Shown in pieces: positions 1-7,836 of a DNA stretch of 38,452 nucleotides. A program made the translations under genes and the position numbers. The stretch is from CAYVAP01 sp964343195 (GTDB taxonomy: Bacteria > Bacteroidota > Bacteroidia > J057). Position 1 is the stretch's first letter, and the number at the start of each line of letters is the position of its first letter. The notes below the pieces were generated by a model. The model was given only the letters and a program-made list of their open reading frames with translations. It had not been told where the DNA came from and did no database searches. The DNA lies in assembly GCA_964343195.1 (NCBI GenBank), contig CAYFIR010000059.1, positions 1-38,452 of the forward strand, read 5' to 3'.

Positions 1-241
1 TTGGAATTACCACATGTTTGATCAGGAAAACTCAATCGGTACTTTAGACAACCTCAGGTTTAAAAAGATCTTTTACAAAAATACAGGATATGTTTGCCAT
101 TATTGTTACAGTGGCCTGACCATTTCCGAAACATTCAATTAATTAATTGTTAAGCAATGGAAACCTACGGCAAAGGCATGGCATACCTTCTCTACTTAGA
201 CGTAGAGTAGCCCCAAAATGCATCACCTAAGTGAAAAAAAA
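1..241. other. Gene-free left edge
   Basis: I see no convincing reading frame or RNA gene here. The stretch is AT-rich and lies just downstream of the minus-strand lipoprotein gene. A short inverted repeat (TCTAC / GTAGA, near 192-207) is the only structure, and it is too weak to call a terminator. Confidence 0.5.
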
Positions 242-1111
242 TTATGGACAGATCCCCGAGCGATTGAGCTCCAGCTGAGGAGAGAAGTACAGACAGGAGT
301 CCTCATTTATCAGCTTTAGGCTGCCCCCTTCAAGTTCCAGGCGGAAGTTAACCCAGTCATTTGTACTGCCAGGAGCAAACTGGTATTCGTCCAGATCCCG
401 GGCTTCTCCAAAATCACGGCTGGACACCACACCCGTGAGTTTATCAAACTTATAGATGATGTTCCGGTCCAGATCCACCACTCTCGCAGTATGGTAGGCA
501 TAGTACTTTAGCAGCCGGATCAGCTCCTGATCAGAAAAATAGGAAGGAGAACCCACAATTCGCTCAAAGGCTACTTCACCAATGGTGGCATCAATGTTGA
601 AATCTGCAGCTGCGATGATTCCCCGGTTTGGAGAGATCACCCAGATCATGTTTTCGCGGCGGCTTCTCATCCCGATCAGCCGCTGCCGCATGAGGTAATA
701 AACTTCCTCACTGGTAGTTCCATCCTGTCTACGATCCAGCAGCAGGTGATAGAGGAAGTCTGAAAACTTGTGGATGGTATCTCCCGGCACCATTTCCCTG
801 TCGAGTAACAGAAATCGATCATCAGGGGTCGCCTCTGAGTCAAATGCATAAATGCGGGTTTCTCCATTCAGCAAAAAACCTTCAAACTGCGTGTTGAAGA
901 GGCGATAGGCGAAAGGATAGATCGGTATTTCCCCGCTATACTGCGGCTTGGGATTGAAGTAAAAAAAATTACGACTATCCAGCCTGAGGGTATCCTGAGC
1001 GTGGGGAAAGGGAGGAGAAGCGATAAAATCCTCCTGACAGCTGGTGGTCAACCAGATGACAAGCGGCAGAAATAGCAGGAGGTGAAAATTGGGGGTTTTA
1101 TTCATCGTCAT
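242..1111 (-). CDS. Predicted lipoprotein of unknown function
   Basis: The 289-residue product begins with a hydrophobic signal peptide that ends in a lipobox (LTTSC, Cys25), so it is predicted to be a lipid-anchored envelope protein. The remainder is mixed alpha/beta sequence rich in Tyr, Phe, Asp and Arg, with no motif I recognise. An ATG two codons inside the called start (1105) is equally possible. It lies 21 bp downstream of the 332-residue gene on the same strand and is probably the last gene of a minus-strand run of secreted proteins (5.5 kb to 0.2 kb). Function is not assignable from sequence alone. Confidence 0.75.
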   Translation of the reverse strand: MTMNKTPNFHLLLFLPLVIWLTTSCQEDFIASPPFPHAQDTLRLDSRNFFYFNPKPQYSGEIPIYPFAYRLFNTQFEGFLLNGETRIYAFDSEATPDDRFLLLDREMVPGDTIHKFSDFLYHLLLDRRQDGTTSEEVYYLMRQRLIGMRSRRENMIWVISPNRGIIAAADFNIDATIGEVAFERIVGSPSYFSDQELIRLLKYYAYHTARVVDLDRNIIYKFDKLTGVVSSRDFGEARDLDEYQFAPGSTNDWVNFRLELEGGSLKLINEDSCLYFSPQLELNRSGICP

Positions 1112-1132
1112 GCAAGGGTTGGGCTTTAGTAC

Positions 1133-2131
1133 TCAGCCTGCTTCTTCAATCTGCTTTTCCAGGAATCGCCTGTAACGGGGACTGGAAAAACTGGATTTGA
1201 ACTCATCCAGTAAAGCTGACGCCTCCTGGGACTCCTGTTGGCGAATGGTACTGAAGATTATTCGTGTAAGGTACACATCTCTGGCTTCTCCATCCAGCAA
1301 AGAATCGGCGAGATGTAACTTCCGCAAATGGGCCTTTTCTCCTCTGGTACCCTTGGGTATCCCGGAAGAAGTCGCAAAGTAGGAATCCAGATAAAGATAG
1401 TAATAGTAGGAAAAAACCGATCTCTGGTTGTTGAGCAATACCGGATCCAACAAATCCTGTGGAACATCACGGTTATAAGCCGTTGTCAGTTTGAGGTATG
1501 CCCGGTGGTAGAGAATTTCGTTTTTTTCATACATGGCAAACCAGGAGGGCAGCAATCCTGCAACTTCCTGCTCTGAGACCAGAAGAAGTTCACGGGCTAC
1601 CGCCGAGTCAAGCTTGAAGGCGTAGCGTGAGAAATCCTCCGGGGAAAGAATATGCCGAGCTGTCCGGATATTCACTTCATGAAATCTATGCTCCTTTTCT
1701 TCATAGTAGCGGCAAATATTTGCCGTCTGGCCTTCAAAGCTCACTGAGTCTATTGCGTCTCCTCCCTGTGGCCAGTAAACCCTGACGGTTAGCGAGGTAT
1801 CTCCAGGAATCAGAAATACCTCAACAGGATTGTCATTTACATAAATAAGGGCCTGCCGGGGGCTGTTTACCTGAAATGTCAGCACATGAAAGCCTCCACG
1901 CTCCTGCGCTGTGACAAACTGCCGTCTGCCTTCCAGGATATTGTTGTACTGCCCATCTACGAAGACAGCGGTATCCGCCAGATCACCCCAGACCTGTACT
2001 TTGACGGTTGTCGTATCGTAGAACTCAAAGGTAGGATCAAACTCCTCTTTATTCTCAGAAAACTGCTCCAGCCCAAACACCCAGATAGCTAGGATAATGG
2101 TCAGAGTCCAGGGAATGGCAGTGCGGTTCAT
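1133..2131 (-). CDS. Secreted/anchored protein, DUF4369-like N-terminal region
   Basis: The 332-residue protein starts with an N-terminal hydrophobic helix (about residues 7-22: signal peptide or membrane anchor). Residues 35-140 are beta-rich, with a stretch reading YVNDNPVEVFLIPGDTSLTV. This resembles the DUF4369-type N-terminal domain that precedes thioredoxin domains in Bacteroidota TlpA-like proteins. The C-terminal ~190 residues are helical (aromatic and Arg/Glu rich), and there is no CxxC motif or thioredoxin fold. It would therefore be a TlpA-type architecture without its redox domain; the family link is inference. It sits 21 bp upstream of the lipoprotein gene and 66 bp downstream of the 480-residue secreted protein. 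Confidence 0.7.
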   Translation of the reverse strand: MNRTAIPWTLTIILAIWVFGLEQFSENKEEFDPTFEFYDTTTVKVQVWGDLADTAVFVDGQYNNILEGRRQFVTAQERGGFHVLTFQVNSPRQALIYVNDNPVEVFLIPGDTSLTVRVYWPQGGDAIDSVSFEGQTANICRYYEEKEHRFHEVNIRTARHILSPEDFSRYAFKLDSAVARELLLVSEQEVAGLLPSWFAMYEKNEILYHRAYLKLTTAYNRDVPQDLLDPVLLNNQRSVFSYYYYLYLDSYFATSSGIPKGTRGEKAHLRKLHLADSLLDGEARDVYLTRIIFSTIRQQESQEASALLDEFKSSFSSPRYRRFLEKQIEEAG

Positions 2132-2197
2132 GAATATTGTATCAATGCCGCAAGATACGTGAATTGCAGCAAATGGGACAATGTTGCGACCTATTCG

Positions 2198-3640
2198 TCA
2201 CCGTTCCTGCCCGGATTTCAGGAGTTGAGAATATAACCATGCGTCGCGAATCAGCGAACGGTAAACCTGTGGAAGTGTAATTTCCTTCTGATAGCTACCT
2301 CCCGTAATAAATTTCACCTTAATGGTCTGCTCACCAGACTTGGCAAGCGCTTCCATTATTGCCTGGTCTTCCGCCCGGCCAAACCTTACTTCCTCCATGA
2401 TTTGGGTCCCCAGGTAGCTGCGGCTACTACGGGAGTCGTAGGTAGGAACACGGCTGCTGTTCAGCGTTTTGTTGCCGATGGATACCTGAATATCAGTGTG
2501 GTACAGGCCAGAGTCAGACACAAACCTGGAAACCAGGACCAGAGCTCCGTTGGCCCCGACCTCTGGATATATACAGGAACGAGGATCATAGGATGGAAAG
2601 CCCAGATGGTGATAGACAGGAGCAATCTGAGAAAGCACCTGAGGCCCAAACCGCCCACTGAGGTGAGCCTTTAGGTTCTCATTGTTCAGCCACTCACTGG
2701 GATTTGCCTGCGCAAACTGTTCTAGCTGGTACTCCTGCTTGGCAATGATCAGAAGCAGAGAATCCAGATAGTCTTCCCGAATCTGATCTACGCATGGTTG
2801 ATCAAAAAACACATCGGCATAGGCCTCATTGAGTACGATAGGGAGAGGCTGATTTTCAAAGATGAGGCTGGTTCCTGATCGATCTATGGAAAGTATTTCC
2901 GCTACGGTCTCTCCTTCCTGAAACTCATCAGCCCATATCCAGGCATTTTCACGAAGCATCTGTCCAGTCAGGGTGTCGTCGGGATGGACAACCAGCAGTT
3001 CGAGATCAAGTAGCTGCTCTGCGGCTGACTGTCTGGCGGAAAGCTGTTCACGGAGAGCCTGACTGTCAAACACCTCATCCAGCTCTGGCCCACCGAAATA
3101 AAACACATACCGGGTTCCCCGTTCATCCAGGAGCAGCCAGTCATTATTGCGATCCAGCACCGTAAGGGGAAGACCGGCTAAATGCGCAACGGTCGTGGGC
3201 ACCAGTCCCAGTGGAAGTACCAGCTCCTGACGCTTCCATTCTCCGTCAAAACTTCCGGCAAATGGCCCATCAATCTTAAAAAAGTGGGCATAGCTACTGA
3301 CAAGGCGTGGGCCATATACATTTTTATCGGGCCCGATTATTTCCTGCCGACTGCCTACAATCCGACCTTTGCGGAGTTCTTTGCGAGAAGCAGGTCGCAC
3401 ATATTCAAAACACCGGATTTCACCCAGGGGGCCGGCATAAATATCCTTTGGGAGGGACGCCAGGTAGTCATCATTCAGGTAAACAGTAGCTCCAGCCTGG
3501 AAGTCGTCCAGTGTGGGAGCCAGCTCTTTTGTCAACAATCCCAACTCCACCTGGCAGGAACTGACATCCTGGGCCATCATAGCCACTGAGAAGGCCGACA
3601 AAGCACTTAGCATCACAAGGGGAAGAACATTACGCATCAT
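2198..3640 (-). CDS. Secreted protein of unknown function
   Basis: I place the start at the ATG at 3640 (480 residues, beginning MMRNVLPLV). It gives a clean signal peptide (about residues 1-22, ending SVAMMAQ), and an AAGGAA stretch lies just upstream. An in-frame upstream ATG at 3670 would add ten polar residues before the signal. The mature protein has several Cys and many acidic residues and no domain I recognise. It lies 62 bp downstream of the DUF885 gene and is probably cotranscribed with it and with the two genes that follow. Confidence 0.7.
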   Translation of the reverse strand: MMRNVLPLVMLSALSAFSVAMMAQDVSSCQVELGLLTKELAPTLDDFQAGATVYLNDDYLASLPKDIYAGPLGEIRCFEYVRPASRKELRKGRIVGSRQEIIGPDKNVYGPRLVSSYAHFFKIDGPFAGSFDGEWKRQELVLPLGLVPTTVAHLAGLPLTVLDRNNDWLLLDERGTRYVFYFGGPELDEVFDSQALREQLSARQSAAEQLLDLELLVVHPDDTLTGQMLRENAWIWADEFQEGETVAEILSIDRSGTSLIFENQPLPIVLNEAYADVFFDQPCVDQIREDYLDSLLLIIAKQEYQLEQFAQANPSEWLNNENLKAHLSGRFGPQVLSQIAPVYHHLGFPSYDPRSCIYPEVGANGALVLVSRFVSDSGLYHTDIQVSIGNKTLNSSRVPTYDSRSSRSYLGTQIMEEVRFGRAEDQAIMEALAKSGEQTIKVKFITGGSYQKEITLPQVYRSLIRDAWLYSQLLKSGQER

Positions 3641-3702
3641 TTTTCCTTCACTTACCCTAGATAACGACAAAACCTGGATTTTTCATACACAGCATGAGTC
3701 GA

Positions 3703-5493
3703 TCACTCTGATTTTGAGCTAACTAATCGGTTCCTGATAGCGTCCTTCAGCATGAAGGGTGGCAAGGCCCCCTCCGAAAGTAGCGCATGGTGAAACGCCT
3801 GTAGGAAAAAGTCAGCCCCGAGTTCCTCCTTCATCTCCTGTCTCAGGTTAATTATACTAGAAAAGCCTATGACAGCCGCTACGGCCTCTCCAGGCCTGGC
3901 CAGAATGCTTATGATTTCCTCTTTTGCTTCGATGCGAGAAAGCCCACCAGTCTCCTGCAAATATTTCATTGCCTCGTCTGTGGTCCAGCCAAGCCCGTGC
4001 AGTCCAGTGTCAACGACGAGGCGAAGGCCATAATGTCGCTCCTGACGCAGGTAGGTCAACCGAATTTCGGGACGATGCTTCCAGGCTGCCATGTCATGGT
4101 CAATCAAATAGCAGGCGTATCGCTCCCAACCGGCCATCGTTGTTGGGTGAGCCAGGGTTTTACGCCAGTAGGTATGCCCAGAATAGCCTATTTGACGATT
4201 CCAGAGCAGGTTTTTTCCGGGCACCAGTTCCCGAACAACCATAATCTCCATTTGGGCCGGGCTTTGCGATGCGAGTGAATCAAAGTCTACTTCAAATCTC
4301 GCAGGCCGCTCATCCGGGATCAGGGCAGAAGGCACATAATGAGTCAACTGAGTCCGCATACGACCGGGGTAAGCTGGCCGGGTGACGACGCCTCCAAATC
4401 TGACCGTGTCGATCACTCCCCGGGCATAGCGACTGTAATTTCTTCGCATCAAAAATAGCTGCTCGACCAGGACTTTTTGGAGGGAATCGCTTTCATACCC
4501 GATGGTCAATTCAGGATCGCCTGCTGGAACCCAGCCGCCAATGCTGTCCTGGTAGCGCTGAATTTCCTGCTGCCATGAGTCCACTGACTGCAGTCCGAGT
4601 TGATGCAATTCTTCAGGACTCACAGGCTGGTTTGCGTAATACTCGGTCAGGAAGTTGTAATACGCCGGATCGGTTCCTGTCCAGGTGCTTTCAGAATCTG
4701 GCATTACGTCAAGGCATACCTGGGAAAGCTCAGCAAAAGCCGGCTTTACGTCCGTCTCGAGTACTGAGGCAATTTCTTCCAGAAATTTTAGGATCGTCAC
4801 CTGGTTGAGCTGAGTCATATCTGCACCGCCTGCTCTTCGGGCAAAAGACAGGTATAGCGGATGTTCATTGAAGGGAAGGGTGGCATAGCGGGTCAATTGT
4901 TCGTAAGTCCTCTCCATCACCCAGGGATGAGGGAGTTGCTCATCCTGCTCCAGGCTCAGGATGCGCTGCTGCCATTGTGCACAGGCTCTCGGTATTTCCC
5001 GTAGTCGACTGAGATAGGCATTGCAGTCGCTCTCATTATGAATCTGGTGGTAGGAAAGCATGAGGTCTTCGAGGATCAGATGTTCCCCTTCAATGGGATC
5101 CAGAGGAAAGCTGAGGGCCTGGAAGGAAGCCTTCTGTTCTTCATGCTCCAGCCAGTACATGATGGCGAGGTGATCCTGTGCATCCTTTTCTCCAGGATTA
5201 CGGTCACTAAGCTGGAGTAAGAGGGAATATGCCCGTTGGGATCGGTCACGTTCGGCAGTTGCCCCAAATTCGGGCAGTCTTCTACGAAACTGTAAGGTAG
5301 GATTGTCAGCCTCCGGCTGCCACTGACTGTACCAGATCGGATCATCGCCAGTATATTCGGCCAGCCAAAGGGAGTAAGTATCCCGATCCAGCCTCAATGT
5401 GCCGTTAAAATAGCTCCAGGCCAACATTCCTACCCCAAAAATGAGCAGGATGGGAAGGAAACCGTAGAGTAGAAGCTTTAGTGTTTTGGACAT
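3703..5493 (-). CDS. DUF885 family protein, predicted catalytically inactive
   Basis: This is a 596-residue membrane-anchored protein with one N-terminal transmembrane helix (residues 5-27). The C-terminal third matches the DUF885 family (putative metallopeptidases): a block LRLVVDTGLHGLGW (D495, H499) and a conserved GW..Y block. In the family the metal motif is HExxPGH. Here the aligned segment reads R421-E-L-V-P-G-K427, so both histidines are replaced. The usual EGW motif is A454-G-W. Length and overall layout are normal and there is no frameshift, so the gene is intact but the active site is lost. It may be a binding or scaffold protein. It is the first gene of the minus-strand run of envelope proteins reaching 242. 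Confidence 0.8.
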   Translation of the reverse strand: MSKTLKLLLYGFLPILLIFGVGMLAWSYFNGTLRLDRDTYSLWLAEYTGDDPIWYSQWQPEADNPTLQFRRRLPEFGATAERDRSQRAYSLLLQLSDRNPGEKDAQDHLAIMYWLEHEEQKASFQALSFPLDPIEGEHLILEDLMLSYHQIHNESDCNAYLSRLREIPRACAQWQQRILSLEQDEQLPHPWVMERTYEQLTRYATLPFNEHPLYLSFARRAGGADMTQLNQVTILKFLEEIASVLETDVKPAFAELSQVCLDVMPDSESTWTGTDPAYYNFLTEYYANQPVSPEELHQLGLQSVDSWQQEIQRYQDSIGGWVPAGDPELTIGYESDSLQKVLVEQLFLMRRNYSRYARGVIDTVRFGGVVTRPAYPGRMRTQLTHYVPSALIPDERPARFEVDFDSLASQSPAQMEIMVVRELVPGKNLLWNRQIGYSGHTYWRKTLAHPTTMAGWERYACYLIDHDMAAWKHRPEIRLTYLRQERHYGLRLVVDTGLHGLGWTTDEAMKYLQETGGLSRIEAKEEIISILARPGEAVAAVIGFSSIINLRQEMKEELGADFFLQAFHHALLSEGALPPFMLKDAIRNRLVSSKSE

Positions 5494-5640
5494 AAATGAT
5501 CGGTGATCTTCAGAACTTTCAGAGGAAAGCCATTAGGGTAGCCTTACTGGTAATTGTATAAAAGTCAGACCCGTAAAGTATTACTTTCCTTTGCAAGGTG
5601 CCTGGCATCTTGCAGTGCTAGTGTGTGTAGTTTTTAACAT

Positions 5641-5672
5641 TCGGAGAGCCTTCCAGGTTCTCCGATTTTTTT
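5641..5672 (+). terminator. Hairpin with T run beside the small lipoprotein gene
   Basis: A 9-bp stem (CGGAGAGCC / GGTTCTCCG, one G-U pair, 5-base loop) is followed by seven Ts on the + strand. It abuts the stop codon of the minus-strand lipoprotein. The T run favours + strand termination, yet no + strand gene ends here, so its role is uncertain; it may block antisense transcription into the lipoprotein gene. Confidence 0.5.
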
Positions 5673-5673
5673 A

Positions 5674-5922
5674 TCAGTTCCTCACGGTATCTATGGGTGT
5701 CGTAGCACTATCCCCTCGGGAAGTATCCTGCAAAATTCGGCCACTTACGGAGTCCAGAAATCGGAGTGCTGCTAGTGAGTCCTGTACTCCTATTGCCTCG
5801 ATAATTTCCTCATGCCGCTCCCTGGCAGCACGGGTCTCCCCCTGACAGGCACCCATTACCAGGATAAATCCCAACAGGAACAAAATCTGGAGTTTGGTAG
5901 AAATGGCTCGAAAGGCCTTCAT
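5674..5922 (-). CDS. Small predicted lipoprotein
   Basis: The product is 82 residues from the ATG at 5922; an alternative start at 5961 adds 13 residues. The signal peptide is hydrophobic (LQILFLLGFILVMGAC) and ends with a lipobox Cys. The mature part is about 60 residues, charged and helical, followed by a Ser/Thr/Asp-rich tail. No family is recognised. It is divergent from the 324-residue lipoprotein gene at 6064, and about 140 bp of AT-rich sequence between them probably holds both promoters. Confidence 0.6.
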   Translation of the reverse strand: MKAFRAISTKLQILFLLGFILVMGACQGETRAARERHEEIIEAIGVQDSLAALRFLDSVSGRILQDTSRGDSATTPIDTVRN

Positions 5923-6063
5923 AGTGGCTTTATTGGCAGCTATAAACATGTCTGAACGCAAACATCCTCACTTTTACGAAATTTCGCTTAAAATAATCCG
6001 AAAATTATTCCAAATTTGTACACACCCACGTCCCTTTGCTCTGAATGAACGAACTACTTTATC

Positions 6064-7038
6064 ATGGGAAAATTCAGCTTCTGTAACCTGACCTCCCTGG
6101 GAGTATCAGGTATCCTTATTTCTTTGATCTTGGTTTCCTGTAAGCCTGAGCCTGAGCCAGTTGACCTGCTACCTGTAGATATGGGTCCTGGCATTGCAGT
6201 AATCCAGCCTACCTCAACCCGCGTCTTCCATGAAGCCGGAGAGAATGGATCCGTTACCCTCCGCCTGGCCGATAACGAAGAACTGGCCCTTCTGCGAATC
6301 ATTCCAGAGGTTTATAACCAGAATGATCAACTCGTATCCACCGAGGCCAATATCGACATTCCAGTGAGTGGACGTACCCAGGATTATGTGTATCAGTACA
6401 CAGTACCCAACCTGGATCCTTTTTACAAGGTTCGGTACACCTGCCACATCATCGACCTGGCAGGACAGTCTGCCGCGACTACATTCTGGATCAGTGTGAT
6501 GCCTGGCGAAAGCGATCCTCCTGTTTACGAGACCCTGAGCTACGAGAACGATACCCTGTATAACTCCCTACAGGGAAGTCTCTATGCGTTTAACTTTGCC
6601 GGTCGTCAGATATTGCCAGCCGAGGGACAGGACCCCAGCACGATCGAACTGCAAATGGATATCGCAGAGGCCTCCACCGGACAGGTCTTCTGGCAGCCAC
6701 AGCTAATCTCTCCCAACAATACCCGTCGGGGAAATGACAGTACAGTGTTTGTGGTAACTGATGCAGCCCACTTCAACTTCGACGCTGCAAATTACAACAC
6801 CATCTTCCGTGCATTCTTCTCTGACCCAGCTCCTTCGGCTACAGCTCCGCCTACAGAGCACCCGATAGCCAGCAAGAACAAGGCAGGTCTGGAAGTAGGC
6901 GACATTGTAATCGTCAAGCTGATTCAAACGCCCATGCCACAGTTTGCTGTGATGTACATCAAGGAACTGGTGGACGATGGTCCCGGCGTTGCCGTTAGTG
7001 ATCAGATGATCTTTGACTACAAAGTAACTTCCCCCTGA
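6064..7038 (+). CDS. Predicted lipoprotein with Ig-like region
   Basis: The product is 324 residues. Its signal peptide ends in a lipobox (LILVSC, Cys26) followed by Lys-Pro-Glu-Pro repeats, a typical linker of surface-exposed lipoproteins. Residues ~45-150 look like an Ig-like or DUF4625-type beta sandwich (alternating hydrophobic strands and a DLAGQSA turn). The rest is beta-rich with no catalytic motif. Its stop codon TGA overlaps a CTG codon that may start the methyltransferase downstream (CTGA at 7035-7038), which suggests translational coupling. The lipoprotein call is firm; the domain call is tentative. Confidence 0.75.
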   Translation: MGKFSFCNLTSLGVSGILISLILVSCKPEPEPVDLLPVDMGPGIAVIQPTSTRVFHEAGENGSVTLRLADNEELALLRIIPEVYNQNDQLVSTEANIDIPVSGRTQDYVYQYTVPNLDPFYKVRYTCHIIDLAGQSAATTFWISVMPGESDPPVYETLSYENDTLYNSLQGSLYAFNFAGRQILPAEGQDPSTIELQMDIAEASTGQVFWQPQLISPNNTRRGNDSTVFVVTDAAHFNFDAANYNTIFRAFFSDPAPSATAPPTEHPIASKNKAGLEVGDIVIVKLIQTPMPQFAVMYIKELVDDGPGVAVSDQMIFDYKVTSP

Positions 7039-7136
7039 TCCGTTTTCGGATAACCGAATACCTGGCCTATTTATCACGGGCGCATGGTCTCTCTCGCATA
7101 CAGGATTTCTCTATCGAGGAACTGTATCGGCAGGCC

Positions 7137-7832
7137 TTGCGCCCGTTTTTGCGTAGCAGGGAAGGCGCCGAGGTTGACAGGTTAAGGCGTCGTTTGATGC
7201 GCAGCCGAAGGCAGGTGGATCGAGTGGATTTCGGAGCTGGTGTGGGCAATCAGGGCGGAATCAGCTCTACTGAGCGTGTTTCAGTGGGTCAACTTGCCTT
7301 CAAAGCGGCCTCTTACCGTTCCAAAGGTGAGCGTCTGCTCCACCTTGCCCGCTTCCTGAAACCCAGGCAAATCCTTGAACTTGGCACCCACCTCGGCATT
7401 TCGGCGGCTTACTTGCTCAAGGGCAATCCCGACAGCCACCTTATCAGCATCGAGGGCGACCCGGTTTTGTCTCAATTGGCAAATGAACACCTGCGAGAAC
7501 TTGGGCTAAAAGTCGATCTTAGGGTTGGCCAATTCGAGGAGGAGTTAGGCAAAATTAGCTGGGATAGTTTCCACCCCGAACTGGTTTTCCTGGATGGCAA
7601 CCACCGCTATGAGCCGACGGTAGCCTATTTCGACCACATTGTTCCCCACGTTCCAGACGGCGGATGGATCATTCTGGACGACATTCACTGGTCGCCTGGC
7701 ATGAAGCAGGCCTGGGACGAATTGCGACAGCGGCGTGAGGTAGGCATTAGCATCGACCTCTGGCAGGTAGGCTTGCTACAAATTTCACGGAAAGAGAATA
7801 CTCGACACTACGTGCTATGGGGGCTAGGGTAG
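7137..7832 (+). CDS. Class I SAM-dependent methyltransferase (O-methyltransferase-like)
   Basis: This is a Rossmann-fold methyltransferase. The SAM-binding motif I is ILELGTHLGIS, followed by an acidic end of strand 2 (ISIEGD), a LVFLDGNH motif and IILDDIHWSPGM, as in Methyltransf_24-type enzymes. The substrate is unknown. The first standard start is TTG at 7137 (231 residues). However, the frame is open back to 7017, and residues encoded from 7035 (LIRFRITEYLAYLSRAHG...) resemble the N terminus usual for this Bacteroidota family. Translation may therefore begin at CTG 7035 or ATC 7038, overlapping the stop of the upstream lipoprotein and giving 265 residues. The gene ends 4 bp before the convergent AAA/nuclease gene. 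Confidence 0.8.
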   Translation: MRPFLRSREGAEVDRLRRRLMRSRRQVDRVDFGAGVGNQGGISSTERVSVGQLAFKAASYRSKGERLLHLARFLKPRQILELGTHLGISAAYLLKGNPDSHLISIEGDPVLSQLANEHLRELGLKVDLRVGQFEEELGKISWDSFHPELVFLDGNHRYEPTVAYFDHIVPHVPDGGWIILDDIHWSPGMKQAWDELRQRREVGISIDLWQVGLLQISRKENTRHYVLWGLG

Positions 7833-7836
7833 CTCC

